64,000 nt of DNA from positions 1 through 64,000 of the forward strand of contig WYAZ01000001.1 of NCBI GenBank assembly GCA_011526105.1, in the 5' to 3' direction. The notes beneath the pieces are model-generated. The model was given only the letters and a program-made list of their open reading frames with translations, was not told the origin of the DNA and did no database searches. Every line of letters begins with the position of its first letter. Within the stretch, counting starts at the first letter, position 1. Positions 35,270 through 45,544 of the stretch are shown here, piece by piece. The translations under genes were made by a program, and so were the position numbers. Origin of the DNA: Deltaproteobacteria bacterium (GTDB taxonomy: Bacteria; Myxococcota; Kuafuiibacteriia; Kuafuiibacteriales; Kuafuiibacteriaceae).

Positions 35270-36898
35270 GTGGCATTGAAGGCCAATAGAGGGCGCGGCA
35301 AGGACGAGCTCCCCACCGAGCGCGTGACGCTCGAGGGGCTCGTGCATCGGAACAACAAGCTCACTGCCCTGCTCGACGTCGCCAGCGCGATGACCTACGA
35401 GCGCGATTTCGACCGTCTGCTCGACCTCATCCTCGGCGAGGCGATCCGAGTCGTCGACGCCGAGCGTGGCTCGCTCTACATCGCCGACCATCAGAAGAAT
35501 GAGCTGTGGTCAAAGATCGCTCAGGGCCTGGTCGAGGAGACCAAGATCATTCGCATGCCCATCGGTCGCGGCATCGCCGGCCTCGTCGCTCGCACCGGCG
35601 AGGTGCTGAACATTCCGGACGCGTACAAAGACAGCCGGTTCAACCAAGAGTTCGATAAGAAGACCGGCTTCACCACTCGCTCCATCTTGTGTGTACCCAT
35701 GCTCGGCCGAAAGAACGAGGTTGTGGGCGTCCTCCAAGCCCTGAACCGACAGAACGGCGAACCATTCAATGAGGAGGATGAAGAGCTGCTCGTGGCCTTT
35801 GGCGCCAACGCCGCCGCCGCCATCGAGAACGCCAACCTTCGAGACGACATTCAACGGTTGTTCGAAGGCTTCGTCGAGGCTTCGGTCACCGCCATCGAGG
35901 CACGAGACCCCACCACCTCCGGACACTCGTTCCGCGTGGCGAACCTATCGTGCACCATGCTGGACCTCGTTCCGCGCTCCGACGGTCCGTACCGAAACCT
36001 GGTCATCACCAAAGAGCACATCAAAGAGCTTCGGTACGCCGCGCTGCTTCACGACTTTGGAAAGGTCGGAGTGCGCGAACACGTCCTCATCAAAGCCGAC
36101 AAGCTGTATCCGCACGAGCTCGAGATGCTCGAGGAGCGCTTCGAACAAGCGCGCCGAGCGGCCGAAGTCCTCATGCTCGAGTCCAAGATCGCGGTGCTCG
36201 AGAGCTTGCCCCGCGTGGAGGCCGAGGAGCGCATCCGTCAGATCGACGAAGACTGGCGAGTTCGAGACCAGCAGTACCTATCGATGCTCTCGTTCATCAA
36301 GCAGTGCAACAAGCCGAGCATGCTCGACAGCGGCGGCTTCGAGAAGCTGCGTGAAATTGCCGAGCAGAAATTCCCCGACGTCACCGGCAAGACCAGGTCC
36401 CTGCTCACCGATGCTGAGCTGCGCAATCTCTCGATCGCGCGAGGGAGCTTGAACGAGCAGGAGCGCAAAGAGATCGAGAGCCACGTCGTTCACACCTACA
36501 ACTTCCTGAAGCGCATCCCTTGGACCAAAGACCTCGCGAACGTGGCCGAGTATGCGCGCGGGCATCACGAGAAGCTCGACGGGACCGGCTACCCGAGTGG
36601 ACGACCCGCCTACTCGATTCCCATCCAGACGCGAGTGATGACCATCGCCGACATCTACGACGCGCTCACCGCCGCCGATCGGCCGTACAAGCCGGCCATG
36701 CCCCACGCGCGAGCACTCATGATCCTCGAAGACGAGGCCAAACGCGGCAAGCTCGACAGCGATCTCCTGCGCCTCTTCATCGAGGCTGACGTTCCGAGCA
36801 TCGCCGAGAAACACGGCGAGGCGCTCAAGACCCAAGGCATCCCTGCGGTGCGCCGAGCAGAATCGACCGCGGGCCAGCCCCACGAACACGGGGGCTGA
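35270..36898 (+). CDS. GAF-HD-GYP protein (c-di-GMP phosphodiesterase type)
   Basis: A 542-residue cytoplasmic signalling protein. Residues about 30-190 form a GAF domain (VVDAERGSLYIAD, GRGIAGLVARTGEVLNIPDAY). The HD-GYP domain follows: HSFRVANLS, the metal-binding HD in LLHDFGKVGV (about residue 260) and HHEKLDGTGYPSG (about 432), with DIYDALTAADRPYKP. All metal ligands I know of appear present, so hydrolysis of c-di-GMP is likely. About 110 extra residues, helical and charged, separate the HD and GYP motifs, where most family members have about 60 in total. GTG 35270 is the start; TAGGCT at 35255-35260 ends 9 bases upstream. Confidence 0.92.
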   Translation: MALKANRGRGKDELPTERVTLEGLVHRNNKLTALLDVASAMTYERDFDRLLDLILGEAIRVVDAERGSLYIADHQKNELWSKIAQGLVEETKIIRMPIGRGIAGLVARTGEVLNIPDAYKDSRFNQEFDKKTGFTTRSILCVPMLGRKNEVVGVLQALNRQNGEPFNEEDEELLVAFGANAAAAIENANLRDDIQRLFEGFVEASVTAIEARDPTTSGHSFRVANLSCTMLDLVPRSDGPYRNLVITKEHIKELRYAALLHDFGKVGVREHVLIKADKLYPHELEMLEERFEQARRAAEVLMLESKIAVLESLPRVEAEERIRQIDEDWRVRDQQYLSMLSFIKQCNKPSMLDSGGFEKLREIAEQKFPDVTGKTRSLLTDAELRNLSIARGSLNEQERKEIESHVVHTYNFLKRIPWTKDLANVAEYARGHHEKLDGTGYPSGRPAYSIPIQTRVMTIADIYDALTAADRPYKPAMPHARALMILEDEAKRGKLDSDLLRLFIEADVPSIAEKHGEALKTQGIPAVRRAESTAGQPHEHGG

Positions 36899-36907
36899 CG
36901 GAGTTCG

Positions 36908-37594
36908 CTACTTCGAGTCCGGACGACTGAGCTCGTCGAGCAGCGCCTCGACGCGCCTTACGTGGCCTCGCACTTTCCGCGCGTAGATGAAGCGCGCCAG
37001 ACCCAAGGCGGTGGTGAAGCTGAGCGCGAGGCCTAGCCCCACCGCGAGCGGGGTCGAGCCCACGAGCGCCTTCGCCGCAAAGACCCACAACGACGAAGCG
37101 CCGCCCCCCAGCCCGCCACCGATGCCGCCGAAGAGCCCGCCGATCAGGCCCTCGAAGCGGAGCTGCACGGCGAGGGAGGCTCGGTCGGGGTCGTTCTCGA
37201 TGACGATCTCGATGGGGACACTCCCCTGCCTCGAGACCCAGGTGATCGTGTTGCCGAGCGTGCTGAGTTCGCCCACCTGGCCCAGCGACTTTCGAATGCG
37301 CCGGACCACCTGCTCCTGTTCGGGCTCCAAGAGGCGTGCCTCGAACTCGATCTCGCTGCGATGGCTCGTCGGTCCGCCCAAGAAGAGCTCCACGAAACCC
37401 GCCCTTGGGCGGTCGAGCTCCCGGATGGCGCGGTGAAGGTTGTCGAGGGCAATCCCTGACTCGCGAGCGATCTCCTCGACCTCCGCCAGGCTATAGAGGG
37501 TCCGTCCAAGCTCCGCCGGGCTCGTGGCCGATTCCATGTCCGCCGCCCGCTCGAGGGCGCGGCCGACCTGTTCCGACGTGAACCGCTGCGTCAC
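36908..37594 (-). CDS. Membrane protein with N-terminal HTH-like segment
   Basis: A 228-residue protein. The first 65 residues are helical and include a turn ([22 protein letters not shown]) that could be a degenerate helix-turn-helix. A beta-rich middle (residues 75-140) follows. A glycine-rich stretch and two hydrophobic helices occupy about residues 145-205, then a basic C-terminal helix. I do not recognise the family; the arrangement resembles small cytoplasmic-domain-plus-two-helix membrane proteins. It converges on the HD-GYP gene with 9 bases between the stops, and is divergent from groES. Confidence 0.7.
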   Translation of the reverse strand: MTQRFTSEQVGRALERAADMESATSPAELGRTLYSLAEVEEIARESGIALDNLHRAIRELDRPRAGFVELFLGGPTSHRSEIEFEARLLEPEQEQVVRRIRKSLGQVGELSTLGNTITWVSRQGSVPIEIVIENDPDRASLAVQLRFEGLIGGLFGGIGGGLGGGASSLWVFAAKALVGSTPLAVGLGLALSFTTALGLARFIYARKVRGHVRRVEALLDELSRPDSK

Positions 37595-37647
37595 CGGCCG
37601 ATGATACGGCGTTTCCGCCCCCGGTCGAAGATCGACTCCGGTTCGAC

Positions 37648-37676
37648 TTGACGGAACGAGGTAGCGCGCTTAGAAG
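37648..37676 (+). promoter_or_regulatory. Sigma-70-like promoter for groESL
   Basis: TTGACG (37648-37653) and TAGAAG (37671-37676) are separated by 17 bases, about 100 bases before groES. No CIRCE element (TTAGCACTC-N9-GAGTGCTAA) is present, and I find no correctly spaced sigma-32 pair. Confidence 0.5.
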
Positions 37677-37691
37677 CGGCTACCGGTTGGC

Positions 37692-37712
37692 AGCCAGCCC
37701 CCATGGGTGGCT
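37692..37712 (+). promoter_or_regulatory. Hairpin in the groESL leader
   Basis: AGCCAGCCC (37692-37700) pairs with GGGTGGCT (37705-37712) around a four-base loop, with one bulged base. It lies just downstream of the predicted transcription start, where it could be an operator or an RNA structure that affects heat-shock expression. The 64 bases between it and groES are A-rich and end in a strong ribosome-binding site. Confidence 0.35.
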
Positions 37713-37776
37713 AAACCAAACCCAAAAGAAACGTTATTCCAGGCACTTAACAAACTGGAAACAAGGAGAATCGAAC

Positions 37777-38073
37777 ATGGCTAAGAAGTTCCGTCCGCTC
37801 CACGACCGTCTGCTCGTCAAACGCGTCGAGGCCGAAGAGAAGTCCAAAGGTGGGATCATCATCCCCGACTCCGCCAAGGAGAAGCCGGTCGAGGGCAAGG
37901 TCATCGCCGTCGGCAATGGCAAGACTCTCGAGAACGGTGAGCGCCGCGCGCTGGAGCTGAAGGTCGGCGACCTCGTTCTGTTCGGCAAGTACAGCGGCAG
38001 CGAGATCAAGATCGACGGCGAGGAGCACATCATCCTCCGCGAGGACGACGTCCTCGGCGTGGTCGAGGCCTGA
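37777..38073 (+). CDS. groES: Co-chaperonin GroES
   Basis: A 98-residue co-chaperonin that caps the GroEL cage. The sequence follows the family throughout: [33 protein letters not shown] (mobile loop), [21 protein letters not shown] and the C-terminal [19 protein letters not shown] 37777 has a strong ribosome-binding site (AAGGAG, 37763-37768, 8 bases upstream); the longer in-frame upstream stretch is leader RNA. groEL follows after 48 bases. Confidence 0.97.
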   Translation: MAKKFRPLHDRLLVKRVEAEEKSKGGIIIPDSAKEKPVEGKVIAVGNGKTLENGERRALELKVGDLVLFGKYSGSEIKIDGEEHIILREDDVLGVVEA

Positions 38074-38100
38074 TTCTTTCCGCCCCCACACAAACGCTAA

Positions 38101-39786
<1,686 letters not shown>

Positions 39787-39843
39787 TCCCTGCGCGCACG
39801 CTGGGACGGGGCCTGGCCCCGCGCCAGACCGTTCGCCACCGAG

Positions 39844-39881
39844 ACCCCGTTTCGCCTCGTGCGAAGCGGGGTTTCGTCTTT
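39844..39881 (+). terminator. Rho-independent terminator of groESL
   Basis: A 12-bp stem (39844-39855 with 39861-39872, one G-U pair) has a five-base loop and is followed by TTTCGTCTTT. It is the clearest intrinsic terminator in the window. Confidence 0.88.
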
Positions 39882-39977
39882 AAGGGCGCGGACATCGGTG
39901 GCCCGAATTCTCAGATCGGGTAGTTGCTGGTTTCATGGCGTCCTGCGGCCTTTGGAAGCACGAGCTTCGCCTTTGAT

Positions 39978-40001
39978 GACTGAGCCCAGCTGGGCTCAGT
40001 C
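39978..40001. repeat. 24-bp perfect palindrome in a gene-free stretch
   Basis: Bases 39978-40001 are a perfect 24-bp palindrome (half-site GACTGAGCCCAG). Flanking bases extend it imperfectly (CTTCG/CGAAG and CGAGC/GCTCG pairs), giving a potential cruciform of some 50 bases. It lies in the 454-base stretch 39882-40335, where I see no convincing gene, promoter or RNA on either strand. It could be a protein-binding site or a vestige of a mobile-element end. Confidence 0.7.
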
Positions 40002-40335
40002 GAAGCCGGTGCTCGAGATGAGACCCACCGGCCTGTCGGGATTGACGGAGGTTGGCCCGAAGGCGGAGACGCCGCAGGGAGCGCCCGAGTCCGCAGAGAG
40101 CCAAAGAGTGCTCGATAGGATGGAACTCAAAGTTGACGCGGTCTGGCCCAAGCAGGTGGTGGGTGCGTGTCCATGAGCCTCGAGCGAGCGATGACAGTCG
40201 CCGGTTGCCTGTCGGTGGCACTGGCGGCGCTCGATGCCGAGCCGGTGCCGTCCTCCCCGTTGCCCGGCGCTGCACGTTCGGATATCAGGTCGGCGATCTT
40301 GTTCGGCCACTGCCCTTGTGCGAGGAGCCTCAACG

Positions 40336-41076
40336 TTGGCGACAACCGAAATCCCTCCGCCCGACATCGGCCACCCTGACGCCATCCGCAATCCGTCCTA
40401 TGCCTTCTTCCGCCTGCCGATCCTCCGCGGTTCGCTGGCTGGCGCGTGGTGGATTCCAGCCGCAGGCGGCAAGGTGTTGCGGGTGTTGCTTGGCTCGTAC
40501 GAACCGGAGCAGTCGGCGCTCTTCGTGGCACACCTCACGCCGGGTAGCCGTCTCCTGGACCTGGGCGCGTCCCATGGGTACTACGCCTTGCTGGCCGCCC
40601 GCCTGGCGGGACCGACGGGCGCCGTCGTGGCCTTTGAGCCTGACCCGACCAACGCCGCTTATCTGCGGCAACACGTGAGCTGCAACCGGCTGGAAGACCG
40701 TATCGAGGTGCGACAAATCGCGATCAGCGAGCGGAGTGGCACCGCCCGATTCGGTGGGGGCAGCGGAACCGGCACTGGCAGACTTCTGGATGATGGCGCA
40801 ACGACCGTGCAGGTCGCCTCACTGGATGAGGTTGATCTCGGTGGCGCCAAGAACCCGACTCACATCAAGATCGACGTCGAGGGAGCCGAGCTGGCCGTTC
40901 TTCGCGGAGCCGTCCAAGTCATCGCCGACGCGCGCCCGATGATCTTTCTTTCTACCCATGGGCAAGAAGTCCATCGCGCCTGCCTGCATCTACTGAAGGG
41001 GTGGGGATATCGCTGCGAGCCGATCGTCGGCCGGGATCTCGAGACCGCCTCGGAGGTGCTCTGTTGCCCGGAGTAG
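40336..41076 (+). CDS. FkbM-family methyltransferase
   Basis: A 246-residue SAM-dependent methyltransferase. Motif I reads LLDLGASHGYYALLAARL, the strand 2 acidic residue lies in VVAFEPDPTNAAYL, and the FkbM signature IKIDVEGAELAVLRGA is present near residue 180. Such enzymes O-methylate sugars or polyketides. The start is TTG 40336, with GAGGAG at 40322-40327 as ribosome-binding site. The surrounding region has long gene-free stretches and a frameshifted ORF, so acquisition by transfer is possible, but codon use does not clearly differ from that of its neighbours. Confidence 0.85.
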   Translation: MATTEIPPPDIGHPDAIRNPSYAFFRLPILRGSLAGAWWIPAAGGKVLRVLLGSYEPEQSALFVAHLTPGSRLLDLGASHGYYALLAARLAGPTGAVVAFEPDPTNAAYLRQHVSCNRLEDRIEVRQIAISERSGTARFGGGSGTGTGRLLDDGATTVQVASLDEVDLGGAKNPTHIKIDVEGAELAVLRGAVQVIADARPMIFLSTHGQEVHRACLHLLKGWGYRCEPIVGRDLETASEVLCCPE

Positions 41077-41216
41077 AATATCCCGACGGTCCTAGTGTCC
41101 CGTCCTGGGCGCCGCTTCACTCCGGACAACTCCGCGCGCCTTCGCCAAAGGCCCTCGCTCCCCTGAGCCGCCGGTCCGAACGCCGCCCCGGGCCATCTGG
41201 ATTCGAGCCAGTGCCC

Positions 41217-41729
41217 GTGATACGGAGCGCTCGCTTGAGATCCAAGACCGCGCTCTCCACCATCACTTTGACGGCGCTCCTCGGTGTGCATGCCCCTGAC
41301 GGGTGGGCGCAGTCCCCTGCTGCGACCGCCGCGCCGGAGCGCAAGCCCGACACTCACCCGGAACAGCGCTGGTATGGGTGGCAGACTTTGCTTGCGGACG
41401 GACTGGGCGTCTCCCTCGGGCTCGGGCTCGGGCTCGGACTCGGACTAGGGGGCGACGTCCCCGAGATGCTCGTCGTCGCTCCGGTCGGTGTCGCCCTCGG
41501 CCCACCCATCGTTCACTGGGCCAACGGACAGGTCGGCGCCGGCTTCTTGAGCCTCGGGATGAGAGCCGCGGCCGGCGGGGTCCCGGCGCTCATCGCGATC
41601 TCGGGGAGTGACTCGAGCGAATTCGGGGCCGCGTTTCCGGCGATCCTGACTGCGCTGGTTCTCTACGGTCTCACCGTCATCGTCGACGCCGCGGTGCTCG
41701 CTTACGCACCGGATGCTGACCCCCACTGA
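41217..41729 (+). CDS. Small membrane protein with (Leu-Gly) repeat
   Basis: A 170-residue protein from GTG 41217 (GTG 41211 is equally possible). Residues 1-32 form a signal peptide ending WAQ. A helix carrying six consecutive Leu-Gly pairs is encoded by a hexanucleotide tandem repeat, and two or three further hydrophobic segments follow. I do not recognise the family. The N-terminal upstream extension overlaps no known gene and has shadow-like composition. Confidence 0.55.
   Translation: MIRSARLRSKTALSTITLTALLGVHAPDGWAQSPAATAAPERKPDTHPEQRWYGWQTLLADGLGVSLGLGLGLGLGLGGDVPEMLVVAPVGVALGPPIVHWANGQVGAGFLSLGMRAAAGGVPALIAISGSDSSEFGAAFPAILTALVLYGLTVIVDAAVLAYAPDADPH
41415..41450 (+). repeat. Hexanucleotide tandem repeat, six units
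   Basis: Six consecutive hexamers of the form CTCGG[GA] (the last one CTAGGG) encode (Leu-Gly)6 within a membrane helix. Copy-number change would keep the reading frame and alter helix length. Confidence 0.85.
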
Positions 41730-41791
41730 AGCCGATGTCGAGCTGCAGGTTCGAGGGACCACTCGAGCTCCATCATCGAGGCAGAAGGGTC

Positions 41792-42083
41792 ATGCCGTTC
41801 GAGTCGAGCATGAGCGAGAAAGGTGCCCCCGTTATCGCCACTCATGAGGCGACGACCTCCGAGGGCTCGACCAAGCCCCTCGTGAACTCCGAGGGCGTTG
41901 AGCTCACCCAGATTCGCGCCCTCAAAGCCATGACCCCTACGGAGCGGACCCGCGCGCACCAGGCTACCGCCAACAACCTCTCGCGCCTCCGGAGGCGTGC
42001 CCGTCGGCTTTGATCCGACGAAGATGCTCGAGGTCTGCGCCCTCCCCATGCTGCGGGCTGCATTGTCCGAAGCGGACGACTGA
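41792..42083 (+). pseudogene. Small frameshifted ORF, function unknown
   Basis: An ORF from ATG 41792 (ATG 41810 is an alternative) reads ALKAMTPTERTRAHQATANNLSRL and then turns into Arg repeats and a stop at 42011-42013. Near 41990 a +1 change of frame gives GGVPVGFDPTKMLEVCALPML and a stop at 42081-42083, which looks like a natural continuation. A single-base frameshift in a small gene is the simplest reading. I cannot name the family with confidence. Bases 42084-42238 show no further gene. Confidence 0.35.
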
Positions 42084-42238
42084 GCTCTCCAGCGTTCACC
42101 GCCCACCGTTGACGCGAGTTGTCGCATCGGCGAGCAACTTGTCCGGTCAGGATTGACCCAACAACGCCTCTCCCCCCACGCAAGTGCTGGAGATCACCCA
42201 GTCCCGAGTGTGGCCCAGATCATGGATGTGTGCTCCAT

Positions 42239-43699
42239 GTGGTGAATACCGCGATCCAGACGCACCCCGTCTCGGCGGACGTCGTCACCGAGGCCGTGCC
42301 GGACCAGGACCGAGCCCTCGAGCTGACGCTGGCCTGGGGCGACACCGTGCTCGAGACCTTGAGTGTCACGGACCAACCCGTCGTGACCCTGGGCGACCAG
42401 CCCCACCGCGAGGGCTGGGGGCCGTTTCAGTGGTTCGTGCCCTGCGACCTCCAGGTCCCCGCACGATCGCTTCCCATTCAGCGCTTTCCGCTCGCCGTCT
42501 TCCTCGGGGGCGAAGCGACCAACTACGAGATCAACATCCCGAACAACGCGACCGGGCGCATCGAGCGAGCGGATGGCTCGGTGATGTCCCTCGCGGAGTT
42601 GCTCGCGACCGACCGCACCATCGAGCCGTCCGACGTCGATGGCGCCAAGACCTACCCGCTGCGAGCCCGGGAGACGATCTTCCTCGCGGTGGGGCCCACG
42701 GTCATTCGCATCCGATACGTCTGGAAGAAGCGCTATGTGGCGCCACCCTTCATGGACACGCTCGATCACACCTGGCTCAACATCCTGATCCTCGCGCTCT
42801 TCACGCACACGCTCGCCGTGCTGGCGTTCGCGAGCAACGGCCCAAAGGAGAGCGATCTTTTCGAGGACCTCTACAAGAACCGAAACCGCTTCGCGCAGTT
42901 CAAGCTCAAGCCAGAGGAGAAGAAGCCGCAGCCGAGCCTTGCGCTCGCCCAGCTCAAGCAAGGGAAGGTCGCCCCCAAACACGCACTCAAGGACGGCAAG
43001 GCGGGCCGAAAAGACTACCGAGGGCCGCAAGGCCGAATGGCGGTGCGCGGCAATCCCGACGACAAGGAGCTCGCCAAGAGCGCGCTGCAGGATCTACTCG
43101 GGGTCGGCAGCAAAGCGCACCGCAGCCACTTGTTCGGCACCGGCGGACTCGGCGGAGAACTCAAGAGCGCACTCGGCGGCGTGACCGGCGCACAGATCGG
43201 CGACGCCACCGGGCTCGGCGGCCTGGGCACACGCGGTGATGGCCCCGGGGGCGGCGGCGTGAAGTTTGGAACCGTAGGCCTCGGCGCGCTGGGCACAAAC
43301 GGGCGCGGCGGCGGCGACGGCGGCTACGGCTCCGGCATCGGCAAGCTGGGCAGCAAGACCGACCGAGACATCAACGTCTCGATGGGAGACGCGATCGTGA
43401 TGGGCTCGCTCGACCGCGAGCTCATCCGCCGGGTCATTCAGGCGCACATCGCTCAGATCCGCTACTGCTACGAGAAGGAGCTTCAGCGGACACCGGGTCT
43501 GCACGGCAAGATCGCGACCGAGTTCATCATCGAGGCGAGCGGCCGCGTGCAGAGCGCGTCGGCAAAGCAGAACACCCTCGGGAACCAGAGCGTCGAGGTC
43601 TGCGTGCTGTCGAAGATCCGGACCTGGGAGTTCCCACAGCCGAAGGGCGGAGGCATCGTGGTCGTGAGGTACCCCTTCGTGTTCAGCCGGAGCGGCTGA
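42239..43699 (+). CDS. AgmX/PglI C-terminal-domain (TonB-like) membrane protein
   Basis: A 486-residue protein starting at GTG 42239 or 42242. A beta-rich, FHA-like N-terminal region (residues 15-160) precedes one membrane helix (LNILILALFTHTLAVLAF, about residue 182). A charged, then glycine-rich, linker follows. The C-terminal 100 residues (IRRVIQAHIAQIRYCYEKEL, IATEFIIEASGRVQSA, CVLSKIRTWEFPQPKGG) match the AgmX/PglI C-terminal domain, a TonB-like periplasmic domain common in Myxococcota and linked there to gliding motility and envelope functions. One membrane pass with the TonB-like end in the periplasm is inferred. The unknown acidic protein gene lies 11 bases downstream. Confidence 0.85.
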   Translation: MVNTAIQTHPVSADVVTEAVPDQDRALELTLAWGDTVLETLSVTDQPVVTLGDQPHREGWGPFQWFVPCDLQVPARSLPIQRFPLAVFLGGEATNYEINIPNNATGRIERADGSVMSLAELLATDRTIEPSDVDGAKTYPLRARETIFLAVGPTVIRIRYVWKKRYVAPPFMDTLDHTWLNILILALFTHTLAVLAFASNGPKESDLFEDLYKNRNRFAQFKLKPEEKKPQPSLALAQLKQGKVAPKHALKDGKAGRKDYRGPQGRMAVRGNPDDKELAKSALQDLLGVGSKAHRSHLFGTGGLGGELKSALGGVTGAQIGDATGLGGLGTRGDGPGGGGVKFGTVGLGALGTNGRGGGDGGYGSGIGKLGSKTDRDINVSMGDAIVMGSLDRELIRRVIQAHIAQIRYCYEKELQRTPGLHGKIATEFIIEASGRVQSASAKQNTLGNQSVEVCVLSKIRTWEFPQPKGGGIVVVRYPFVFSRSG

Positions 43700-43710
43700 A
43701 GAGCACCGAG

Positions 43711-44217
43711 ATGCACGCCCCCACCTACCCGAGCCTTCGTGCACCCGCACCGCGCCGACGTGTTCTCCGTTCCGTATCGAGCTCGGATGAGTTCTCGATC
43801 TTGAGCGCGATCGTTGATCCGAGCTGGATTGACTCCGAGGCCTCGACCGAGCTCTCGGTCTGGGACGAGTTCTGGTCTCCACCGCTGAGCGCCGCCGATC
43901 TCTTCGAGGCCGAGGAGGAGACGCAGATCGATCTCGACGTCGGAGGTGCAGTGTCGGCGCTCTTGGCGCGCGTGTGTCCGCCCAGACGTGCAAGCAGCAT
44001 CTCCAGGCTCGATGAGGACTGGCTGGCCGGCCTCGATGAGCCGCCCCAGTCGGGGTCCTGGCTTCGCGAGCCCACCGAATCCGCGGAGCTGCTCGTGCTG
44101 GCGGAGGGCCCCACGGAGCAGCTCGACGTCGACGCGCCGCTCATCGAGGTGGTCGAAGACGGCTTGTCTGCGGACGGGCTCGAGTGGCTGGACCCGGAAT
44201 TCCTCGTGGAGCTCTGA
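43711..44217 (+). CDS. Acidic hypothetical protein
   Basis: A 168-residue protein rich in Glu, Asp, Ser and Leu, with short Trp-containing motifs (SWIDSE, SVWDEFW, DEDWLAG, EWLDPEF) spaced along its length and no membrane segment. It probably has long disordered parts. I recognise no family. It sits 11 bases after the AgmX-like gene on the same strand and converges with the lipoprotein gene at 44228. The opposite strand is also open here but reads as Ser-rich low-complexity sequence, so I prefer the plus strand. Confidence 0.55.
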   Translation: MHAPTYPSLRAPAPRRRVLRSVSSSDEFSILSAIVDPSWIDSEASTELSVWDEFWSPPLSAADLFEAEEETQIDLDVGGAVSALLARVCPPRRASSISRLDEDWLAGLDEPPQSGSWLREPTESAELLVLAEGPTEQLDVDAPLIEVVEDGLSADGLEWLDPEFLVEL

Positions 44218-44227
44218 GACCGCGCGC

Positions 44228-45544
44228 TCACTCCGCGAAGAGCACTCGGATGCGAATCCCCGACTCACCGAACTCGGCGTTGCCCGGGATGAGGACCGGA
44301 TGACGCCCCTGGAGCAGGGCGATGTGGACGGCCGGCACACCACCCGCCGGGATGGCACGGCAAAAACCTCGGCCAGTCACGAGCTGGGCCGCGAAGCCGT
44401 TGCCGCCCGTGACGAAACGTCCTTCTTCGAACGGCACCGATGCGAATAGCTCGATGTTCGGACCTCGACCCAGCTCGCGCCAGCCGGCGAGGTCGAGGCT
44501 AAGCACGCCGCCCTGCGAAGTCAGAACGACGTAGCTGGACTCGTAGGACACTGCGGTCAGACTCTCGAGGGCGTTCGACGTGACTTCGGTGACCAAGACC
44601 CCCTCCGGCCGACGATGCACCGCCGCTGGATCACCGAAGTAGACCGCCATCGCGTCACCTCTCGCGGCTCGAGCCACCCCGCCCAGGTCCAACACGGGGG
44701 CGCGCGTAAAGGCGTGCAACACCTCGGTCTGCTGGCCCTGCAGCCGATAGAAACGGGCGTCCGTGCCGAGAACGAAGACCTCCGCCTCGCCGTCTGGCCC
44801 GAATCCGGCGCGAAAGTCGATGGCCTCCGGCACCGTAGCGGTCGCGACTCGTTCGAGCTCCAGCGGGAGAGAGGCGAGACCCGCGTAGAGCTTTCCGCTC
44901 GCCGTTCGGATCCAAAGCCTCGAGACGGGCGCCACAGGCTCGAGGCTTCCGTTGGTGATCACCTCTCGCACCGGGTTCTCCAAGGCTTCGAGCCCCGAAG
45001 CGCTCAAGCGAGACAAGCCAGCGTCTGGACCTCCGAGCAGCACGCTCCCGTCGACCAACGTGACCGCGAAAGCGGGTCGAAAATCGGAGCCAAACGCGTA
45101 GCTCCTGACATCGAAGCGCGCGCACCGATCGCGTCCGGACACCCTGAGGCCCAGCCCCTCGACCTCGGTCGCGGGTCGCGCCGCCCAAGGGACGACCTCG
45201 CCATCCGAGACGCGCGCGGCGAACGCCAACTCGGGCGCGGGCAATGGGACCCCCGCCTCCGGTCCGAGAAACTGAAGCGGGCCGGGCTCGAGGTCCAGAT
45301 CCGAAAGGCTCGAGTCGTAGAGCCAAGCCTCGAAAGCCAAGTCGATGCCATCACTGAACGCGACGGAGCGCACCGGGGCCTCTCGGCTCAGGTCGATGAC
45401 TTCGACCCGGCGCGCCGCCCCTTCGGTCACGGCGAGGAGCAGAGTCTGCGCAGATCCCAAGGGAGGAAGTCCGAGGAAGAACCCGTCGGCGCTACAGCCG
45501 AACGACAGGAGCGCGAGCATCAGAGCCTGGATCGGTCGATTCAC
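44228..45544 (-). CDS. Lipoprotein with beta-propeller-like pattern
   Basis: A 438-residue protein with a leader ending in LLSFGC, a good lipobox at about residue 17. The mature part has repeated beta-strand pairs (DGSVLLGGPDAG, LWIRTASGKLYAG, EVFVLGTDARFYRL, YVVLTSQGGVLSL), suggesting a propeller or other all-beta fold, but I cannot assign a family. It starts at GTG 45544 and overlaps the stop of the upstream methyltransferase by four bases (GTGA), so the two are translationally coupled. Confidence 0.72.
   Translation of the reverse strand: MNRPIQALMLALLSFGCSADGFFLGLPPLGSAQTLLLAVTEGAARRVEVIDLSREAPVRSVAFSDGIDLAFEAWLYDSSLSDLDLEPGPLQFLGPEAGVPLPAPELAFAARVSDGEVVPWAARPATEVEGLGLRVSGRDRCARFDVRSYAFGSDFRPAFAVTLVDGSVLLGGPDAGLSRLSASGLEALENPVREVITNGSLEPVAPVSRLWIRTASGKLYAGLASLPLELERVATATVPEAIDFRAGFGPDGEAEVFVLGTDARFYRLQGQQTEVLHAFTRAPVLDLGGVARAARGDAMAVYFGDPAAVHRRPEGVLVTEVTSNALESLTAVSYESSYVVLTSQGGVLSLDLAGWRELGRGPNIELFASVPFEEGRFVTGGNGFAAQLVTGRGFCRAIPAGGVPAVHIALLQGRHPVLIPGNAEFGESGIRIRVLFAE

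Noticed and set aside
37698-37704. CCCCCAT upstream of groES as a sigma-32 -10 element
   Set aside because: The only CTTGAC-like -35 is about 45 bases away, far beyond the usual 13-15, and the sequence is part of the leader hairpin.
43725-44231. 168-residue Ser-rich minus-strand frame opposite the acidic protein
   Set aside because: Low-complexity Ser/Ala composition and no start context; the plus frame is spaced as an operon partner of the AgmX-like gene.
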